This document shows positions 61,176 to 64,000 of a DNA stretch of 64,000 bases, in pieces. The DNA is from Hydrogenovibrio sp. JE_KL2 (GTDB taxonomy: Bacteria > Pseudomonadota > Gammaproteobacteria > Thiomicrospirales > Thiomicrospiraceae): positions 1 through 64,000 of the forward strand of contig NZ_WBJR01000007.1 of assembly GCF_009296185.1 (NCBI RefSeq), written 5' to 3'. Under the pieces are notes generated by a model that was not told the DNA's origin, ran no database searches, and saw only the letters and a list, made by a program, of their open reading frames with translations. Numbering within the stretch: the stretch's first letter is position 1; every line of letters starts with the position of its first letter. The translations under genes and the position numbers were made by a program.

Positions 61176-61961
61176 TTATGAAACTGGCCTAATGATGCCT
61201 CTAGTATAAAGCATTTCCAGCACTGGCTCGGCAAACGACGTGAGAGCAGCTACAGACTGGCCTGACGATTCTGATAAGCCCATCAATAACGCTTTAAAGG
61301 TTAAATCTTTCTGTTCATCCAAACGGGTAATTAAGTGATACAGCAATGGCGACAAGGCCATAAACTGCACCAGATCTTCCGAGTCACGATAAACCAATAA
61401 AGTGGTCACTTCAGTGGGTATTTCAGGAATAAAATCAACTGAAATCTGGTTCACCGGCCACTGATAAGACAAAGGCCAAGCAACGGGTGAAAGCTCATAA
61501 CGGGCATCCAGAGATGGTTTAAATTCTGGATTGTTAAAAAACCCTATTTCAGGTGCTACCGCCAATGCAACTTCAACCCACTCATAGTGAGCCAGTTCAA
61601 ATAAAAATGGAGGATCCGAACTCTGCCGCTCATACTCATTTTGCAAGAAAAGCAGAAACTCCTGCCCTAGCTCATGAAACAGCGGCGTTTGTGCACGGTG
61701 CTTCACCATGTACTCTCTAATCAAGCTTTCCCAGCGTGCTTCACCAAGCAAAGAAAATAAGACGGGAAATTGATTGGTGAATATCTCATAAACATTGTTG
61801 AAAAAAAGCGACTCATAGAGCTTAAGACGCCTCTCTTCAATCGGTAGTGCTCCAGTAACACTGGCAACGTCATATTGAACATGCTCAGGGTCGCGAATAT
61901 GAGATGAAAAAGCACGTTGTATTTTTTGAAACGTCGGAAGATTGTCGGTTTGCTTATCCAT
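61176..61961 (-). CDS. DUF2063 protein, MNIO partner (BufC/HvfC type)
   Basis: This 261-residue protein of the DUF2063 family starts FQKIQRAFSSHIRDPEH, with RRLKLYESLFFNNVYEIFTN and LFSLLGEARWESLIREYM, then the helical bundle LFELAHYEWVEVALAVAPE. A winged-helix-like C-terminus follows (LYHLITRLDEQKDLTFKALL). In known clusters such proteins form the recognition partner that brings the precursor peptide to the MNIO enzyme. The start overlaps the MNIO stop by 8 bp, so the two are coupled. Confidence 0.85.
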   Translation of the reverse strand: MDKQTDNLPTFQKIQRAFSSHIRDPEHVQYDVASVTGALPIEERRLKLYESLFFNNVYEIFTNQFPVLFSLLGEARWESLIREYMVKHRAQTPLFHELGQEFLLFLQNEYERQSSDPPFLFELAHYEWVEVALAVAPEIGFFNNPEFKPSLDARYELSPVAWPLSYQWPVNQISVDFIPEIPTEVTTLLVYRDSEDLVQFMALSPLLYHLITRLDEQKDLTFKALLMGLSESSGQSVAALTSFAEPVLEMLYTRGIIRPVS

Positions 61962-62808
61962 ATTTTTTCATGCCGAATCTTTCTTGATAGCGCTGTTGTG
62001 CAAGACGAATCTGCTCAACTTCCAACATCAAATCAGGCAATGGCGGAATATTGAAGTCTCGCTCTAGTAACGTCGGTTTTATGCCATGAATGGCATAGGT
62101 TTGATCCAACAAATCCCATACCTCTTGTTTGACATCTTCACCATGCGTATCGACTTTCAAATCATCTGCTTCATCAAAATGCCCCGCCATATGTAAATAC
62201 ATCATGGCATTCGTCGGCATGGCCTGCATATATTGAACGGCATCATAACCATGATTAATGCTATTGACGTAAGTGTTGTTAACATCAAACAACAGGCCGC
62301 ATTGCGCCTCATTCACCACGGCATTTACAAATTCCTGCTCGGTCATTTCACTGCTAGGCATCGCATAGAAAGAAATATTCTCAATGCCAATCGTTCGCTC
62401 CAAAATATCCTGAACGCGTTTGATGCGCTCCGCGACATAATGAACCGCTTCTTCAGTAAAAGGAATGGGCATCAAGTCATACAGCTGTCCAGAATCTCCA
62501 CAATAGCTGAGGTGCTCCGTGTAGTAACGCACGTCATGCTGCGAGAAAAATGCCTTGAGCTGATGCAGGTACTCTTCATTCAAAGGTGCCATTCCGCCAA
62601 GGTCGAGTGACAATCCGTGACAGACAAAAGGATAGCGCTCCGTTAGCTTACGAAGATCCCGTCCCATTTTCCCACCGAAACTCACCCAGTTTTCTGGTGC
62701 AATTTCAAAGAAGTCTACATCAATCGACGCGGCATCAAGAATCTCATAAAAGAAATCCCGCCTTAAGCCAAGACCAACGCCGTGAATTGCATTTGGATCA
62801 AAATTCAT
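61954..62808 (-). CDS. MNIO-family (DUF692) peptide-modifying enzyme
   Basis: This multinuclear non-heme iron oxidative enzyme has 284 residues and a TIM-barrel fold. It has the family landmarks GVGLGLRRDFFYEIL, FEIAPENWV, CHGLSLDLGG, YTEHLSYCGDSG, LFDVNNTYVNSINHGYD and HLAGHFDEADDLKVDTHGE, whose His, Asp and Glu residues supply the iron ligands. Relatives convert Cys in precursor peptides to oxazolone/thioamide (methanobactin, bufferins) or to thiooxazole rings. The gene is downstream of a Cys-repeat precursor gene, separated by a terminator-like hairpin, and overlaps the partner gene. Confidence 0.9.
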   Translation of the reverse strand: MNFDPNAIHGVGLGLRRDFFYEILDAASIDVDFFEIAPENWVSFGGKMGRDLRKLTERYPFVCHGLSLDLGGMAPLNEEYLHQLKAFFSQHDVRYYTEHLSYCGDSGQLYDLMPIPFTEEAVHYVAERIKRVQDILERTIGIENISFYAMPSSEMTEQEFVNAVVNEAQCGLLFDVNNTYVNSINHGYDAVQYMQAMPTNAMMYLHMAGHFDEADDLKVDTHGEDVKQEVWDLLDQTYAIHGIKPTLLERDFNIPPLPDLMLEVEQIRLAQQRYQERFGMKKYG

Positions 62809-62830
62809 TTTTACTATCTAAAGATTAAAA

Positions 62831-62850
62831 AAAGCCGCGATTGCGGCTTT
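62831..62850 (-). terminator. Hairpin between precursor and MNIO genes
   Basis: On the minus strand AAAGCCGC-AATC-GCGGCTTT is followed by four further T, so the transcript ends in U7. It lies 9 bp after the precursor stop and 22 bp before the MNIO start. Confidence 0.85.
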
Positions 62851-62858
62851 CTTTAGGG

Positions 62859-63257
62859 TTACTGCATTTTATAACCGCATTTACCTTCTTGTGCTTGATC
62901 TTTGTCTTTCTTCATAGATGCGCCACAGTTTCCGTGTCCATCCTTCTTCATTGACGCACCACAGTTACCTTGGCCGTCCTTCTTCATTGACGCACCACAA
63001 TTACCTTGGCCGTCCTTCTTCATTGACGAACCACAGTTACCTTGGCCGTCCTTCTTCATTGACGAACCACAGTTACCTTGGCCGTCCTTCTTCATTGACG
63101 AACCACAGTTACCTTGCGCTGCTGCAACTTGCTGATAACCACCTTCCAAGGTCTTAAATTCAAACGGGTTTTCCCCAGCCATTGCCGAACCAGATACAGC
63201 CACTGCTGCTGATGCGCCAGCCAACTTTAAAAAATCTCTTCGTGAGCATTTAGACAT
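62859..63257 (-). CDS. Tat-exported Cys-repeat precursor of an MNIO-modified peptide
   Basis: This 132-residue protein starts with a twin-arginine signal: SRRDFLKLAGASAAVAVSG, cleaved near AMAGEN. A short leader (NPFEFKTLEGGYQQVAAAQ) is followed by six 12-residue repeats of the type GNCGSSMKKDGQ and a final EGKCGYKM. That gives seven Cys in near-identical NCG or KCG sites. EGKCG is the motif modified by MNIO enzymes in HvfA/BufA-type peptides. Start 63257 is preferred because it gives the Tat signal; an extension to 63341 adds a non-signal stretch. Probably a periplasmic metal (copper) binder after modification, by analogy only. Confidence 0.8.
   Translation of the reverse strand: MSKCSRRDFLKLAGASAAVAVSGSAMAGENPFEFKTLEGGYQQVAAAQGNCGSSMKKDGQGNCGSSMKKDGQGNCGSSMKKDGQGNCGASMKKDGQGNCGASMKKDGHGNCGASMKKDKDQAQEGKCGYKMQ
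62908..63123. repeat. Six 36-bp coding tandem repeats in the precursor gene
   Basis: Units begin at 62908, 62944, 62980, 63016, 63052 and 63088. Middle copies are almost identical (63016 and 63052 exact, 62980 and 62944 one or two changes). The copy encoding the most C-terminal repeat (62908) is the most diverged. Ser/Ala alternates at one position (GSS versus GAS). Confidence 0.93.
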
Positions 63258-63436
63258 GGTATCCTCCAAAAAATGATACGTGCTTAAAGGTTGTGAATGT
63301 AAAAATGTTTGCCAAGGCTTTACCTGCGGCATGACTGACATTCCTAACTAACTAGACCCAATAAAACCGATTTTATTTCAAATAAAGTAAACTATTTTAA
63401 ACCCTTCTTCAAACTGAAAATGACTGATGAAAGATT

Positions 63437-63586
63437 ATGAGTAATGCACTGGAAGAAAAAAAGCGTCTGATCAAACTACTTGAAGCGTTGGACAAAAAGC
63501 CTTCCCAAAAAGTGCAACTGACAGAAGAACAAGCCAAACAACTTGCGCAGACTATTAAAAAGTTACTTAAAAAGCACCTTCATTAA
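63437..63586 (+). CDS. Small Lys-rich helical protein (49 residues)
   Basis: An ATG preceded by GAAAGA opens a 49-residue frame. It starts MSNALEEKKRLIKLLEALDK, continues KPSQKVQLTEEQAKQLAQT, and ends IKKLLKKHLH. It is amphipathic helix throughout, highly basic, with no Cys or signal peptide. It fills the space between the divergent precursor gene and the convergent DJ-1 gene, whose stop lies 3 bp away. I do not recognise a family. Coding status rests on composition, start context and tight fit. Confidence 0.5.
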   Translation: MSNALEEKKRLIKLLEALDKKPSQKVQLTEEQAKQLAQTIKKLLKKHLH

Positions 63587-63588
63587 AC

Positions 63589-64000
63589 TCAGGGTCTAAG
63601 CAGACCTGCTTCCACTTGTTTCTTGGCTTCAGAACCAACCAACAACTCAATCAAAGTCAAAGCGAAGTCCATAGCCGTTCCAGGGCCACGAGAAGTAATG
63701 ATATTGCCGTCAATGACAACGGCTTCTTCTAGATAGGTCATATTTTCAGCAGGAACTTTATCTATATGCCCTGGGAAGCTAGTTGCTTTCTTATTGTCCA
63801 ACAGCCCAGCAGATACCAGTACTTTGGGAGCAGCACAAATAGCACCTATAAGAGCTTGCTTCATTGACATACTAGTAAGGAAATTTCGCAGCGCTACACT
63901 ATCATTGAGGTGATTGGCGCCTGGCAGTCCACCCGGTAAGACAACCATATCAAAATCAGCAGCATCTACATTATCGATAGAGCTATCTGCGACGAGTTTA
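63589..64000 (-). CDS. DJ-1/PfpI family protein, 5' end beyond the window
   Basis: The visible 137 residues are the C-terminal three quarters of a DJ-1/ThiJ-like protein. The frame stays open to the window edge: KLVADSSIDNVDAADFD precedes MVVLPGGLPGANHLNDS. The reactive Cys lies in the nucleophile elbow GAICAAPKVL, and SRGPGTAMDFALTLIELL is the standard C-terminal motif. It is closest to the YajL/DJ-1 branch, with roles in oxidative stress and possibly repair of glycated groups (debated). The N-terminal strand and acidic residue that activates Cys lie outside the window. Confidence 0.88.
   Translation of the reverse strand, partial: KLVADSSIDNVDAADFDMVVLPGGLPGANHLNDSVALRNFLTSMSMKQALIGAICAAPKVLVSAGLLDNKKATSFPGHIDKVPAENMTYLEEAVVIDGNIITSRGPGTAMDFALTLIELLVGSEAKKQVEAGLLRP

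Noticed and set aside
62908-63123. Possible CRISPR or non-coding minisatellite
   Set aside because: The 36-bp units are in frame and encode a 12-residue peptide repeat within a signal-peptide-bearing protein next to an MNIO gene.
63258-63341. Longer N-terminus for the Cys-repeat precursor
   Set aside because: The added 28 residues would bury the twin-arginine signal. The ATG at 63257 gives a proper Tat signal.

Overview
The window looks like chromosome of a free-living gammaproteobacterium of moderate GC. Three features point there: EF-P with its EpmA/EpmB lysylation enzymes, the SspA/SspB pair, and the LptF/LptG, HolC-PepA and NrdB arrangements. A complete mevalonate pathway, a Tad pilus locus and a multinuclear-iron oxidase (MNIO) peptide cluster are compatible with the Thiomicrospira/Hydrogenovibrio type of sulfur oxidiser. 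That genus-level guess is inference only.

Layout. 1-5.7 kb (minus strand): a tandem hairpin array, gamma-glutamyltransferase, a DUF815 ATPase, a parvulin and a subtilisin-like lipoprotein. 5.8-9.2 kb (plus): HMG-CoA reductase, type 2 IPP isomerase and HMG-CoA synthase. 9.2-9.9 kb: a decayed globin-coupled sensor gene and tRNA-Ser(GGA). 10-20.4 kb (minus): a Tad/Flp pilus operon, followed at its promoter-distal end by an outer-membrane barrel gene. 20.7 kb: a secreted GlcG/HbpS-like protein. 21.4-24.4 kb (plus): mevalonate kinase, phosphomevalonate kinase and diphosphomevalonate decarboxylase. Together with the first block they cover every step from acetoacetyl-CoA to IPP/DMAPP. 24.6-28.8 kb: sspAB, epmA-efp and epmB. 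28.8-35 kb: three envelope glycan/lipid genes and lptF/lptG. 35.3-42.6 kb: pepA-holC, pilT-pilU, an M14 murein peptidase and an L,D-transpeptidase pair. 42.7-55.3 kb: mostly housekeeping genes (uvrB, an aminotransferase, nudE, a HAD phosphatase, uup, nrdB) plus two unknown exported or membrane proteins. 55.4-61.2 kb: an ECF sigma/anti-sigma pair, a YihY membrane protein, a GGDEF-EAL protein and a second barrel. 61.2-63.3 kb: a DUF2063-MNIO-precursor cluster that should make a Cys-modified, probably metal-binding peptide. 63.4-64 kb: a 49-residue Lys-rich small ORF and a DJ-1 family gene cut by the window edge.

Two dispersed DNA repeats run through the window. Family B is an about 20-bp arm (consensus AAAATCTGCCAGGTTGGGG), usually as an inverted pair, with a variable C/G homopolymer at its outer end. 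It occupies every convergent gene junction longer than 20 bp. It also lies inside two coding regions: epmB, where it forms a C9 tract, and the signal peptide of a small exported protein. Family A is a 36-bp hairpin unit found as a tandem array at 1-144, as two copies inside a B pair at 24.5 kb, and as a lone copy at 3.4 kb whose stem shows a compensatory base-pair change. Two further 260-bp inverted-repeat-bounded elements sit upstream of epmB and between lptF and pepA.

The strongest leads are the MNIO peptide cluster, the repeat captured in epmB, the placement of the B family, and terminator-like hairpins that could set product ratios between efp and epmA and between the peptide precursor and its MNIO enzyme.
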